Assembly: GCA_964370815.1 (NCBI GenBank)
Contig: CAYJKQ010000003.1
Location: 124,001 to 188,000 of the forward strand
From: UBA12087 sp964370815
Lineage (GTDB): Bacteria > Chloroflexota > Anaerolineae > Anaerolineales > Villigracilaceae
DNA: 64,000 nt
Direction: 5' to 3'
In this document: positions 1 to 8,243 of the stretch, in pieces
Layout: every line of letters begins with the position of its first letter
Numbering within the stretch: position 1 is the first letter of the stretch
The notes under the pieces: model-generated
The model's input: only the letters and a program-made list of their open reading frames with translations
Told to the model about the DNA's origin: nothing
The model's database searches: none
Program-made: the position numbers and the translations under genes

Positions 1-1005
1 TGAACCAGCCAGGGGGAAGAATAAAGGTAATCCAAACATGATCCCGACCACGATTGGCCAATAACCAGAAAGGAAGATGCTGGAAAATCCACCCACCACC
101 AGACCAGGCAAAATTGCCACCAAAGCAGCAAGTGTGAAACTGACTACAATAAATGGGATGAGCAGGAATATTAGAAAGACAGAAGCGATCGACCAGGCGA
201 TAGCCAAGCCGACCATGATCAACCAGAACAATCCGATCTCTTTCCAGTTTCCCCGAACGACAGAGAAACCATTGTGAAGTGCTGTGCGCACATCCAGCTG
301 TTCAAGGACACATGCACGCACAATAATGTTTCGCAGCAAGCCAACAATCACAAAGTAGAAGCTGAACAGGAGGACAGTCAAGGAAGCCAGTCCAACCAAA
401 AAAACAAGAGAGAAAATCCAACCCTGGGTGGTGCCAATATTGATCCCAATTGATACGCCTCCCCACACAAGCATAACAAGAATGGAAATAAACACCACAG
501 CAGGTAATGAAACAATTAAGAGGTCGATCAGGAATAACCGCCAGGATGTGCGCGACCAACCATAATGGAATCCTTGTCTGATGGATATTTTTTGGGAAGT
601 GGTCTCAAATTCATCCACCATGCGAATGACAGCTGTCTCTGACACATAACCGAGGATCTTTACTCCAATACCAAAAAAGACCATCAGGATAATAAAGACT
701 ACCAGAAATTTGATCAAGACGCCAATCTCAGGTTGTGAGTTAATCTCCTCGGTCATCGAGTACCCAATACTGCGAAGTGTCTCCATAAAAGCTTGTGGAG
801 ATTCAAAGGGTTGTCCCTCCCAGGAAGGCAAAGGGAATTCTTTTTGGATATTCTTATCCGTGGCATAGCGGTAACCACTATTGCTTCCGTATCGCTCGAA
901 TGTACTTCCACCAACTGCCAAAGCCAGGATAAATCCAAATACCCACAAAGTACGATAATTCCACAAGATGTACCAGGCTCGTTTTAAGATCTTCATGTTG
1001 TCCAT
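1..1005 (-). CDS. Multi-pass membrane protein, C-terminus cut by the window edge
   Basis: The reverse strand reads open from ATG at 1005 to base 1 (335 codons, no stop), so the gene continues beyond the left edge. An AAGGAG ribosome site lies about 9 bases before the ATG. The first 20 residues include a tryptophan-rich hydrophobic segment, followed by a soluble stretch of about 60 residues, then a series of long hydrophobic segments typical of a polytopic inner-membrane protein. The C-terminal half has repeated Ile/Val/Leu runs separated by short Gly/Pro turns. I see no catalytic motif. It resembles the large, poorly defined group of Chloroflexota integral membrane proteins of unknown role. 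The gene is well supported by start, ribosome site and open frame; its function is not known. Confidence 0.8.
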   Translation of the reverse strand, partial: MDNMKILKRAWYILWNYRTLWVFGFILALAVGGSTFERYGSNSGYRYATDKNIQKEFPLPSWEGQPFESPQAFMETLRSIGYSMTEEINSQPEIGVLIKFLVVFIILMVFFGIGVKILGYVSETAVIRMVDEFETTSQKISIRQGFHYGWSRTSWRLFLIDLLIVSLPAVVFISILVMLVWGGVSIGINIGTTQGWIFSLVFLVGLASLTVLLFSFYFVIVGLLRNIIVRACVLEQLDVRTALHNGFSVVRGNWKEIGLFWLIMVGLAIAWSIASVFLIFLLIPFIVVSFTLAALVAILPGLVVGGFSSIFLSGYWPIVVGIMFGLPLFFPLAGS

Positions 1006-1470
1006 AATAAAATCTCCTTGAAGTATAGGTATAATATATACGCAATTCAGATTATCCGGTTTTATGTATCTGTTTTATCTTCCCTTTTTGGAAACATAGA
1101 TATTATTGCTTGATCAGAATTATGAACACATAATAATACTTGGATGGCTATGATCTCTTTTCTTCAACGTAAATAATTATTATCAACTTATTGGAAAATC
1201 GGATCACCACCAGTAATATGGTAAAGTCACAGATCCTTTTTCCATGTATTAGAGATTTTACCAGTTTTGGGGATCTCATTTTTAGCCGGTCATGACAATC
1301 CTCATCCATAAAAAGGGGGGTTCTTGCCGGGCTTCCTTTCGGATCATACGTATTGCCACTAATAATGGGTTTTAATAGCACCTTATGTTTTCTCCTAGAA
1401 CCTATTTCAATAAATTTAACTTGGGTGTATACTGACAATTGAAACTCATTCTTGCATTGAAGGAGTCCTT
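1006..1470. other. Intergenic region, 465 bp, divergent promoters expected
   Basis: AT-rich stretch between a leftward and a rightward gene, so it must carry both promoters. AT-rich boxes such as TATAAT-like sequences occur around 1030-1040. A 96-codon reverse open frame (1148-1438) has no ribosome site and no recognisable protein character; I do not call it. No hairpin of note was seen. Confidence 0.5.
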
Positions 1471-2376
1471 ATGAAACGAGCAGTCAGCATCAGCCTGGGT
1501 TCGTCCAAGCGGAACAAAGCCGTTGAAGTGACCCTGTTGGGTGAAAAGGTAAGTATTGAGCGGATTGGAACAGATGGGGATATGGAACTTGCAGCAAGAA
1601 AATATCAGGAACTAGATGGAAAAGTGGATGCCTTTGGGGTCGGTGGAGCAGATCTCGGTGTATTGGTTGATAAAAAATGGTATCCATTGTTTTCAGTTAA
1701 CCCCATGGTCCGCTTTGTAAAAGAAACTCCCCTGGTGGATGGAACCGGTCTTAAAAGTACACTTGAAAGTAAATCCGCCTCGTTCCTGGATGAACATATC
1801 AAAGGTTATATAAATGAACGCGGACGAAAAGCTTTCATTATGACCGGTGTGGACCGCTGGGGGATGACCCAATGTTTTCTGGATGCCGGTTACGAGTGCG
1901 TTTTTGGCGACTTGATGTTTTCGCTTGGCATCCCGATTTCCCTGCACTCAGCCAAACAACTAAAAACATTGGCGGCTTTACTCATGCCGGTGGCTGGAAG
2001 ATTACCATTCAAATGGATCTATCCAACAGGTGAGAAACAAGAAGAACGCAAACCAAAACATGCCAATCACTTCCACTGGGCAACCGTCACGGCAGGTGAC
2101 TGCCACTATATCAAGCGATATATGCCGGAAGATATGAAGGGCAAAGTGATAGTCACCAATACCACTACTCCGGAAGATGTAGATCTATTTCAGAAGGTGG
2201 GGGTGAAGTATTTAATCACCACTACGCCTGTGCTTGAAGGACGATCCTTTGGCACCAATATGATGGAATCAGCGCTCATCGCCATTTCGGGCAAGAAGCG
2301 CCCTTTGACCAATACTGAATATAGCGATCTTCTTTCTCAATTAAAGTTCGAGCCTCAGATCCAGGAATTGAATTAA
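1471..2376 (+). CDS. Conserved protein, family sometimes annotated quinate 5-dehydrogenase
   Basis: A 301-residue soluble protein starting at ATG with AAGGAG seven bases upstream. It opens with a conserved-looking SISLGSSKRNK segment and contains the pattern VDAFGVGGADLG near residue 55, suggesting a nucleotide- or metabolite-binding alpha/beta fold. No signal peptide or membrane segment. From memory, proteins of this type in Chloroflexota and Firmicutes are labelled quinate 5-dehydrogenase, but I see no clear Rossmann GxGxxG motif and no experimental basis for that name. It is followed after 125 bp by a nucleotidyltransferase gene on the same strand, so the two may be cotranscribed. The gene is secure; the function is not. 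Confidence 0.75.
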   Translation: MKRAVSISLGSSKRNKAVEVTLLGEKVSIERIGTDGDMELAARKYQELDGKVDAFGVGGADLGVLVDKKWYPLFSVNPMVRFVKETPLVDGTGLKSTLESKSASFLDEHIKGYINERGRKAFIMTGVDRWGMTQCFLDAGYECVFGDLMFSLGIPISLHSAKQLKTLAALLMPVAGRLPFKWIYPTGEKQEERKPKHANHFHWATVTAGDCHYIKRYMPEDMKGKVIVTNTTTPEDVDLFQKVGVKYLITTTPVLEGRSFGTNMMESALIAISGKKRPLTNTEYSDLLSQLKFEPQIQELN

Positions 2377-2501
2377 GAACACGATCCAATTTTAGAGAAA
2401 GGATGGTGGTTTGGAATTTATTCTGTATTTCCCCCAACTAATCTTTCTCCAATTCTTCGGATAGATATAAAATATATCAGGCCAATTCAAAGGAGCTTTG
2501 T

Positions 2502-3278
2502 ATGTTAATGGACGCAGTTGTCACTGCCGGTGGGATTCCCCTGCCAGAAGAACCACTCTATCCTTATACAAAAGGGATTTCCAAGGCTTTGTTGGATGTG
2601 GCTGGAAAACCCATGATCCAATGGGTGCTCGATGCGATTGGTCAGGGAAGTACAATCAAGAATGTTATTGTGGTTGGATTGACGGAAGAATGCGGAGTAA
2701 CCTGTCTGAAACCAATTCACTTCATCCCCGACCAGGGCAAGATGCTGGATAATTTCAGAGCAGGTGTGCGGAAATCCCAAGAAATTACCCCGGATGGAAA
2801 ATTTGTGGTGTTCGCTTCATCTGATATTCCTGCCATAACAGGTGGAATGGTGGATTGGGTGGTGAACACTGCCCTGGAAACCGATGATGATATCTACTAC
2901 AACGTTATCCAACGCCAGGTAATGGAAACCCGCTTCCCAGGTTCAAATCGCACGTACACGCATCTGAAAGGCATGGACGTCTGCGGGGGAGATATGAATG
3001 TTGTGCGCGCCAGTGTTGCCTCGGACGAATCCGAGATATGGGATAAGATCTCCAATGCCCGTAAAAGCCCTCTCAAACAGGCTGCCCTGATCGGTTACGA
3101 TACCCTTTTATTATTATTACTACGCCAGTTAACTATGGAGAAAACCATCCAAAAAGTTGCCAATCAATTGAATGTCAAGGGGCGTGGCATCGTCTGTCCC
3201 TATGCGGAGATCGGTATGGATGTGGATAAACCTCACCAATTGGAAATCATGCGCGCTGACCTGGCCAGGGAGAGGTAA
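2502..3278 (+). CDS. MobA-like NTP transferase domain protein
   Basis: A 258-residue protein beginning MLMDAVVTAGG, with AAGGAGC five bases before the ATG. The N-terminal VTAGG plus the later SKALLDVAGKPMIQW segment is the nucleotide-binding signature of sugar-1-phosphate or molybdopterin nucleotidyltransferases (GT-A fold); the ASSDIPAITGG stretch near residue 107 supplies the metal-binding aspartate expected after strand four. The second half is less conserved and ends with a Lys/Arg-rich tail. The usual lysine-containing loop is altered (ends PLPEEPLYPYTKG), so the substrate cannot be guessed. It lies 5 bp before the PAP2 phosphatase gene at 3284 and is probably cotranscribed with it, which hints at a role in lipid-linked or polyol phosphate metabolism. 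Confidence 0.8.
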   Translation: MLMDAVVTAGGIPLPEEPLYPYTKGISKALLDVAGKPMIQWVLDAIGQGSTIKNVIVVGLTEECGVTCLKPIHFIPDQGKMLDNFRAGVRKSQEITPDGKFVVFASSDIPAITGGMVDWVVNTALETDDDIYYNVIQRQVMETRFPGSNRTYTHLKGMDVCGGDMNVVRASVASDESEIWDKISNARKSPLKQAALIGYDTLLLLLLRQLTMEKTIQKVANQLNVKGRGIVCPYAEIGMDVDKPHQLEIMRADLARER

Positions 3279-3283
3279 TCCTT

Positions 3284-3802
3284 TTGGGTCTACAAAAAAT
3301 ACAAGAATTGGACAATCGTCTAGCCTCACAAATTCGTGAGGCAGAGCTTACTGGTGTTTTTCGTTCTTTAGCTATTTTTCTGGCTCACTCAGGTGATTCC
3401 TGGTTCTGGTGGGGTGGGCTGGGATTGCTCTGGTGGTTGGGCAGCCCATTTTGGAAGAGCCGGGCTCTAATTGTTTTTATAAGCATCATTGGTCTGGCAC
3501 TTATCGTGCTTACCATAAAATTCCTGGTACGCCGAAAACGACCGGAAGGTGAATGGGGTGGAATATACCGTAAGACGGATCCTCACTCCTTCCCTTCGGG
3601 GCACGCAGCGCGTGCCATCTTAATTGCAGTTTTGATCTCCGGACTAGGTCCCACCTGGTTGATGGTGACTTTGTGGGTATGGGCACCGCTTGTATGTCTG
3701 GCACGCGTCATCATGGGAGTTCATTATCTATCTGATATCCTGGCTGGAATCCTAACAGGTCTTTTGGCAGGATTTGGGATACTGATGTTCATTTCCGGTT
3801 AA
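3284..3802 (+). CDS. PAP2-family membrane phosphatase
   Basis: A 172-residue protein beginning at a TTG codon; an AGGGAGAGG ribosome site lies just upstream, inside the end of the previous gene. The three PAP2 signatures are present in order: KFLVRRKRP (K-x6-R-P type), PHSFPSGHA (PSGH) and RVIMGVHYLSDILAG (R-x5-H-x3-D). Flanking hydrophobic stretches give about five membrane helices. Such enzymes remove phosphate from lipid phosphates such as undecaprenyl pyrophosphate or phosphatidate, at the outer face of the membrane. The 3' end overlaps the end of the convergent gene at 3789 by 14 bp. Family assignment is firm; substrate is unknown. Confidence 0.9.
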   Translation: MGLQKIQELDNRLASQIREAELTGVFRSLAIFLAHSGDSWFWWGGLGLLWWLGSPFWKSRALIVFISIIGLALIVLTIKFLVRRKRPEGEWGGIYRKTDPHSFPSGHAARAILIAVLISGLGPTWLMVTLWVWAPLVCLARVIMGVHYLSDILAGILTGLLAGFGILMFISG

Positions 3803-4532
3803 CATTTCCACCCAAAATCAGAAAGTTCATGCTTGCCACAATCAACAGGATACAAATTGACAGAAAGATAATTCCTAGCATCCAAATCCCATAGTAACCT
3901 GCGATAATGCCTGCTCCAATTACAACCACCAATATTAGCATGGCGTTTCTGACATTCAATGATCTCCCGATCAATGGTCTGTTGCTTTTTAACCACAGAA
4001 TAATACCCAATCCCATTAAGACCAGACTGGATATAATCCCGGTTATTAGAACCTGGTTACCTGATAAGTAAGGGATCTTCAATACCAGAGTACCGCAGGT
4101 ACCCTCCCGGGATGGTGTTCTTAAGGTTCTGTATTGCATTACCTTGACCAATACAAGTTTCCCATAAATAGCATCTTCGTGATTTACAGCCCATTCAACC
4201 CGGATGGTTTCTCCGGGAGAAATTTCTGGGTTAGTTTCCACAAGGCGAGTGATTTCACGGTCACTGCTGATATGCATACGGTAAAGAGGCTTGATCGTTC
4301 TATTAGTGTTATTCGTTATTGTGGCCGTTACTGCCGATCTGTCAACGGGGGTAATAATGGGTGGGCATTGTAAAGTTTTTAAGTCTTCATCGGCAATTTT
4401 GATCCCACCGAAGTAAAACGTCGACTCCAGATTTGCCAGAACAATACTGCCAAATAGCACCATTCCCAGAATTGTCCCCATAAAAAATAACACAATACTC
4501 AGAAAACGAATTCCTTTATGATTTGCTTTCAT
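3789..4532 (-). CDS. Membrane protein of unknown function, paralogue of the 4842-5591 gene
   Basis: A 247-residue protein with one N-terminal hydrophobic segment (residues 9-33), an extracytoplasmic domain of about 110 residues and three hydrophobic segments near the C-terminus. It shares a layout and scattered identities with the neighbouring gene at 4842-5591: a NxT-NRTxKPxxR-like stretch, PExSPGE, and FRT/LRT-P before a Cys-containing strand and PxLxGNQV. The exported middle part looks like a beta-sandwich. No enzyme motif. The stop codon lies inside the last codons of the convergent PAP2 gene. This is a real tandem paralogue pair; no function can be assigned. Confidence 0.75.
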   Translation of the reverse strand: MKANHKGIRFLSIVLFFMGTILGMVLFGSIVLANLESTFYFGGIKIADEDLKTLQCPPIITPVDRSAVTATITNNTNRTIKPLYRMHISSDREITRLVETNPEISPGETIRVEWAVNHEDAIYGKLVLVKVMQYRTLRTPSREGTCGTLVLKIPYLSGNQVLITGIISSLVLMGLGIILWLKSNRPLIGRSLNVRNAMLILVVVIGAGIIAGYYGIWMLGIIFLSICILLIVASMNFLILGGNVNRK

Positions 4533-4841
4533 TTTACATTCTCCATTATTGTTTTTTGATCAGTGCTTCTCAATAATTTGCGAATATTGAATTTTGGACC
4601 AAGACTGTTGATCAGCAATTTGAGGAAAAAAGCTAATTTCATTATATATTAATATTATATACATTATTCTTAATATGTCAATCTTTTTATTAATATTTAT
4701 TGATAATTTTATTGATTATATTGATATTCCACCAAAACAAACTTCAACTTCCCGCGTAAAATGAGCCTTAAGAGTTGACGAACCAACATTAAGGATAATT
4801 TGGAATTCAATTTAAAAAACCAGGGGTTTAGATCAAATCAA
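4533..4841. other. Very AT-rich intergenic region between two paralogous genes
   Basis: About 309 bp between two leftward genes. The section from roughly 4640 to 4730 is almost entirely A and T (long runs of TTAATATTATATA-like sequence), likely containing the promoter for the gene ending at 3789. I see no open frame with protein character and no strong hairpin. Confidence 0.5.
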
Positions 4842-5591
4842 TCAATAATTAATAATCTGTGGTGTATTTGAAAAATAAACGACTGCAACCATGATCAATA
4901 ATACAATCAACACCAGCAATGCCAAGCCAATTATCCACACACCGAATAAGCCGGAAATAATAGCTAACAGTATAAGGATCGCCAACAAGATCATTACATT
5001 AAGAACTCTATGCGACGAGCCCAGTAAGGGACGATCAATTCTGCCCCATAAGAATATTCCTGCAGCTAAGCATAGGATGATAACAAGAAATGAGAGGAAG
5101 AAAACCTGGTTACCAGTTAAAAATGGTATCGGTAACATTACGATCGCACAAGAACCGAACTGTGCAGGAGTTTTATAAGTGCGGAACTGAAAGGTGCGCA
5201 CCAGGATCATGAAATTAAAGACGATATCATCTTGATCGACCTCTATTTCGATGTGACTGAACTCTCCGGGCAAGATGGTGGGATTGAATTCAAATTCGCG
5301 TGCAATACCACCCAGATAGCTTATCTCCCCACGAAAAACGGGTTTCAATGTTTTGTCTGTTTTGTTGGTGATATCTGTGCTTACAATGCCGGTTTCTTTT
5401 GTTGTAAGAATAATTGGGCAGTTCAGATCAGTTTTGATCTGGCTTTCAGTACGGACAGAAGCAGATGAATAATCAAAATAAAAGGGGAGTTCAAAATTTG
5501 CCCATATAATGCTTCCGGCAAATAGCAAACCAGTGAATGCACCAATTATGTAGATAATAATACTTATTATCCGGCCTTTCTTTTTTGTCAT
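4842..5591 (-). CDS. Membrane protein of unknown function, paralogue of the 3789-4532 gene
   Basis: A 249-residue protein with the same architecture as its neighbour: an N-terminal hydrophobic segment (residues 8-32), an exported domain with TNKTDKTLKPVFR and PTILPGE motifs, a conserved cysteine near GSCAIVML, and then GNQV followed by three hydrophobic segments. The ATG at 5591 is preceded by GAAATAGGTAATG-type sequence with only a weak ribosome site. The conserved cysteine pair (NCPIIL and GSC) could form a disulfide in the exported domain of both proteins. Function unknown; lineage-specific duplication is the simplest explanation. Confidence 0.75.
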   Translation of the reverse strand: MTKKKGRIISIIIYIIGAFTGLLFAGSIIWANFELPFYFDYSSASVRTESQIKTDLNCPIILTTKETGIVSTDITNKTDKTLKPVFRGEISYLGGIAREFEFNPTILPGEFSHIEIEVDQDDIVFNFMILVRTFQFRTYKTPAQFGSCAIVMLPIPFLTGNQVFFLSFLVIILCLAAGIFLWGRIDRPLLGSSHRVLNVMILLAILILLAIISGLFGVWIIGLALLVLIVLLIMVAVVYFSNTPQIINY

Positions 5592-6014
5592 TACCTATTT
5601 CTCCAAAAGATCAAATTAATAAATGCGAGACTGGTTTTGCATATTGTGAAAGTCATAATTTACCTTAACGACCTCTACCAGCATACCAGGTTCGACTTTT
5701 TGAAAGCGTGCAATTTCAAACAGATCTTCCTTTCTTTACAACCATTAATTGTAACCGACAATTATGTCATCTCAATAATTCTGGGGAAAGTTGGCACATT
5801 CACAAGCTTTGTACTCCATCGCATGTGTGTGTCATTGAAAAAGTGCGTGAGGACACGACATTGGGTCATTTATGAATGTGATAATAAGTAGTGAAATGTT
5901 CATCGGAGAGCCAATCATTTATTCTAATATCCGCTTGATAAAACATACTCCATCCAATAACCTTTGTTGAGAAGAAATCATTTTTCGTATAGAATAGAGA
6001 AGGAGGTCAACTTC
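5592..6014. other. Intergenic region, 423 bp
   Basis: Between divergent genes. An 84-codon open frame at 5637-5891 has no ribosome site and no protein-like pattern. The stretch 5767-5794 resembles the left arm of the long palindrome at 12505-12582 (shared TCATCTCAATAAT then GGGGAAAGT). The ribosome site AGGAGG for the next gene lies at about 6000. Confidence 0.5.
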
Positions 6015-7349
6015 ATGGCAAAAATTAAATATGTAATCAAGCGTAACGGCGCTACAGTTCCATTTTCCAGCGAAAGGATCACAAATGCCATCTTTCGAGC
6101 TGCGGTATCCGTGGGTGGCAGAGATCGATCCATGGCGGAGACACTCAGCGAGCAAGTCACCTCGCTCATGGAAAAACAGTATAAGAAAAATCAGTATCCT
6201 GGTGTGGAAGAGATACAGGATGCTGTCGAAAAAGTTTTGATCGAGAATGGGCACGCTAAAGTTGCCAAGGCTTACATCCTCTACCGGGAAGATCGCAACC
6301 GTCGGCGGCGAAAAGAATGGTCGGCTACCGAGCAACGTTCAGAATATATTCCCTGGGAGAAAATGTGGTCTGTGTTGGATTGGGCTGTGGAGCATGAGGT
6401 CAATTCGGTCGTTAAACTTAACCAGATCGTGGCATCAGGACGGTTTTCTGATCTGATCAATATTTCGGAAGCTGCTTATGCCCAGGAATTGCGCTTGGTT
6501 TATGATTCTATCAGCGAACGCAAGAATGAGGTCAAGCTGGTCATCGTCGCCGGACCATCTTCATCCGGAAAAACAACCACCACCAATAAGGTCGCCCATG
6601 CACTGGGAAAACAGGGGCTGCAATTCGTTGAGTTGAACCTGGACAATTACTATTTTGACCTGGCGATGCACCCGAAGGACGAGTTTGGCGATTATGATTT
6701 TGAAACCCCCCAGGCACTGGATATCGATCTGATCAATCAGCATTTGCACGCACTCTTATCTGGTGAACAAGTGCTTATGCCCTATTATGATTTCAAAGAA
6801 GGAAGAAGTTTCCCGGAAAGAACCCCCATGCAGTTGCAACCAGGGCAAATCATTCTGATAGACAGCCTGTACGGGCTTTATCCACCATTGACAGATGGGA
6901 TCGAGGATGCCAAAGTAAAACTATACCTGGAGCCATTGTTACAGATGAAGATGAATATTGGACAATATGTACGTTGGACAGATATTCGCCTGATGCGCCG
7001 TATGCTGCGGGATGAGTCCTCACGCTCCTACGGGTACGAGAAAACGCTGACCCATTGGCATTATGTCCGCTCGAGTGAGATGCGAAACATCATCCCGTAT
7101 TCTGACACAGCGGATTTCATCATCAACACTTCCATGCCATATGAACTACCCCTCTATCAGCATAAATTAAGTGCACATTTCGGTGAATGGGTGGATCGTT
7201 ACAAAGAAGACCCGCTGCGCCAGGATGCCTTTACGCGCGCTGAGCGCATCCATGCTTTGCTTCAAACCATCACACCCTACGCAGACGACTCGCATGTGCC
7301 ACGTGATTCGGTCATTCGGGAGTTCATCGGTGGGTTGGAGATCGAATAG
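6015..7349 (+). CDS. ATP-cone domain fused to uridine kinase-type P-loop kinase
   Basis: A 444-residue cytosolic protein. I start it at ATG 6015, eight bases after AGGAGG, rather than at upstream 5964. Residues 1-90 form an ATP-cone, the allosteric nucleotide-binding module known from ribonucleotide reductase and NrdR (IKYVIKRNGATVPFSSERI, then KVLIENGHAKVAKAYILYR). After a linker, residues 175-400 form a phosphoribulokinase/uridine kinase domain with Walker A GPSSSGKT at 180-187, the LDNYYFD segment and ILIDSLYGL. The expected reaction is phosphorylation of uridine or a similar small molecule with ATP or GTP. The fusion suggests kinase activity is tuned by ATP/dATP levels. Followed by a strong terminator, so it is a single-gene unit. 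Confidence 0.85.
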   Translation: MAKIKYVIKRNGATVPFSSERITNAIFRAAVSVGGRDRSMAETLSEQVTSLMEKQYKKNQYPGVEEIQDAVEKVLIENGHAKVAKAYILYREDRNRRRRKEWSATEQRSEYIPWEKMWSVLDWAVEHEVNSVVKLNQIVASGRFSDLINISEAAYAQELRLVYDSISERKNEVKLVIVAGPSSSGKTTTTNKVAHALGKQGLQFVELNLDNYYFDLAMHPKDEFGDYDFETPQALDIDLINQHLHALLSGEQVLMPYYDFKEGRSFPERTPMQLQPGQIILIDSLYGLYPPLTDGIEDAKVKLYLEPLLQMKMNIGQYVRWTDIRLMRRMLRDESSRSYGYEKTLTHWHYVRSSEMRNIIPYSDTADFIINTSMPYELPLYQHKLSAHFGEWVDRYKEDPLRQDAFTRAERIHALLQTITPYADDSHVPRDSVIREFIGGLEIE

Positions 7350-7373
7350 GTTGAATTGAATCTTGTCTTTGCT

Positions 7374-7418
7374 AACAGGATGTCTGCCATTACCAAGGTC
7401 AGGCATCCTGTTTTTTTT
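7374..7418 (+). terminator. Rho-independent terminator of the ATP-cone kinase gene
   Basis: A 13-base stem (7374-7386 with 7400-7412, one G-U pair) and 13-base loop, followed by eight T residues. It sits 24 bp after the stop codon of the kinase gene. Confidence 0.9.
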
Positions 7419-7517
7419 AATAAATATTTTATTGACTGCTAATATTTTTCTGATAATAAGGATCTATATTTCAAATTGTAAGACCAAATTTCAACTTTAT
7501 TTTAAAGGAGGTTCATT

Positions 7518-7961
7518 ATGTCCAATTTAATTCGATGGGAGCCCATGCGTGAAATGATGACTCTACGAGAGGCAATGGACCGGCTGTTTGATGATGCCTT
7601 CACTCGCCCTATCACTAACATGAGTGGGTTCTCAGGCATGCCGGCTATTGATCTCTACCAGACCGAAAACGAAGTGGTGGTAAAAGCTTCATTACCCGGT
7701 CTCAAGTCTGAGGATGTCCACATCTCTGTCACCAACGGGGTACTCAGCCTTTCGGGTGAATTTAAGCAGGATGAGGAGACGAAAGAATCCACATATCACA
7801 TCCGCGAACACACTCATGGATCGTTCGAACGGGGGATCACCCTACCGGTGGATGTGGAAACCGATAAAGCCAAAGCAGATTTTAAAGATGGCATTCTGAC
7901 CATCACTCTGCCCAAATCTGAAGCAGTCAAACCCCGAACCATCAATATCAAAGCCAAATAA
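7518..7961 (+). CDS. Hsp20 / alpha-crystallin small heat shock protein
   Basis: A 147-residue protein with AAAGGAGG seven bases before its ATG. The N-terminal region (MREMMTLREAMDRLFDD) is typical of bacterial Hsp20, and residues 45-140 form the alpha-crystallin domain with KASLPGLKSEDVHI, the AxxxxGxLTI-like FKDGILTITLPK segment and a short C-terminal tail. It is an ATP-independent chaperone that holds unfolding proteins in large oligomers. It stands alone between two terminators. No CIRCE or other heat-shock operator is visible upstream in 7420-7517. Confidence 0.95.
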   Translation: MSNLIRWEPMREMMTLREAMDRLFDDAFTRPITNMSGFSGMPAIDLYQTENEVVVKASLPGLKSEDVHISVTNGVLSLSGEFKQDEETKESTYHIREHTHGSFERGITLPVDVETDKAKADFKDGILTITLPKSEAVKPRTINIKAK

Positions 7962-7987
7962 TCACAATTCATCCTTCAGAAATAAAA

Positions 7988-8025
7988 AGCACAGCAACCC
8001 AAGACCGGGTTGCTGTGCTTTTTTT
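7988..8025 (+). terminator. Rho-independent terminator of hsp20
   Basis: A perfect 13-base stem (7988-8000 with 8007-8019), a 6-base loop and a run of seven T residues, 26 bp after the hsp20 stop codon. Confidence 0.95.
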
Positions 8026-8243
8026 CACTCTTCGGTTATTATGCCTTGCTGGATTTCCTTAAATTTTTGTTTTCTTCTTGCTATTTAATAAGGTCTATCC
8101 TAAAATGTATAAAGACCACAAATTAATGTATCCCAAATAATTGTTAACAAAAAAGGAGGTTTGCGGACAAAAATAGCCAGTTAATTGCCATTGAGCAATG
8201 TTATTATCCATCCCCATAATGAATTCTAATTCAGGAGGAATCC

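Noticed and set aside
1148..1438. A 96-codon reverse open frame
   Set aside because: No ribosome site, composition not protein-like, lies in a region expected to hold divergent promoters.
5637..5891. An 84-codon open frame upstream of the ATP-cone kinase
   Set aside because: No ribosome site or recognisable pattern; part of it overlaps a repeat-like segment.
5964..6014. Upstream start for the ATP-cone kinase
   Set aside because: The AGGAGG site fits ATG 6015; the added residues do not belong to the ATP-cone domain.
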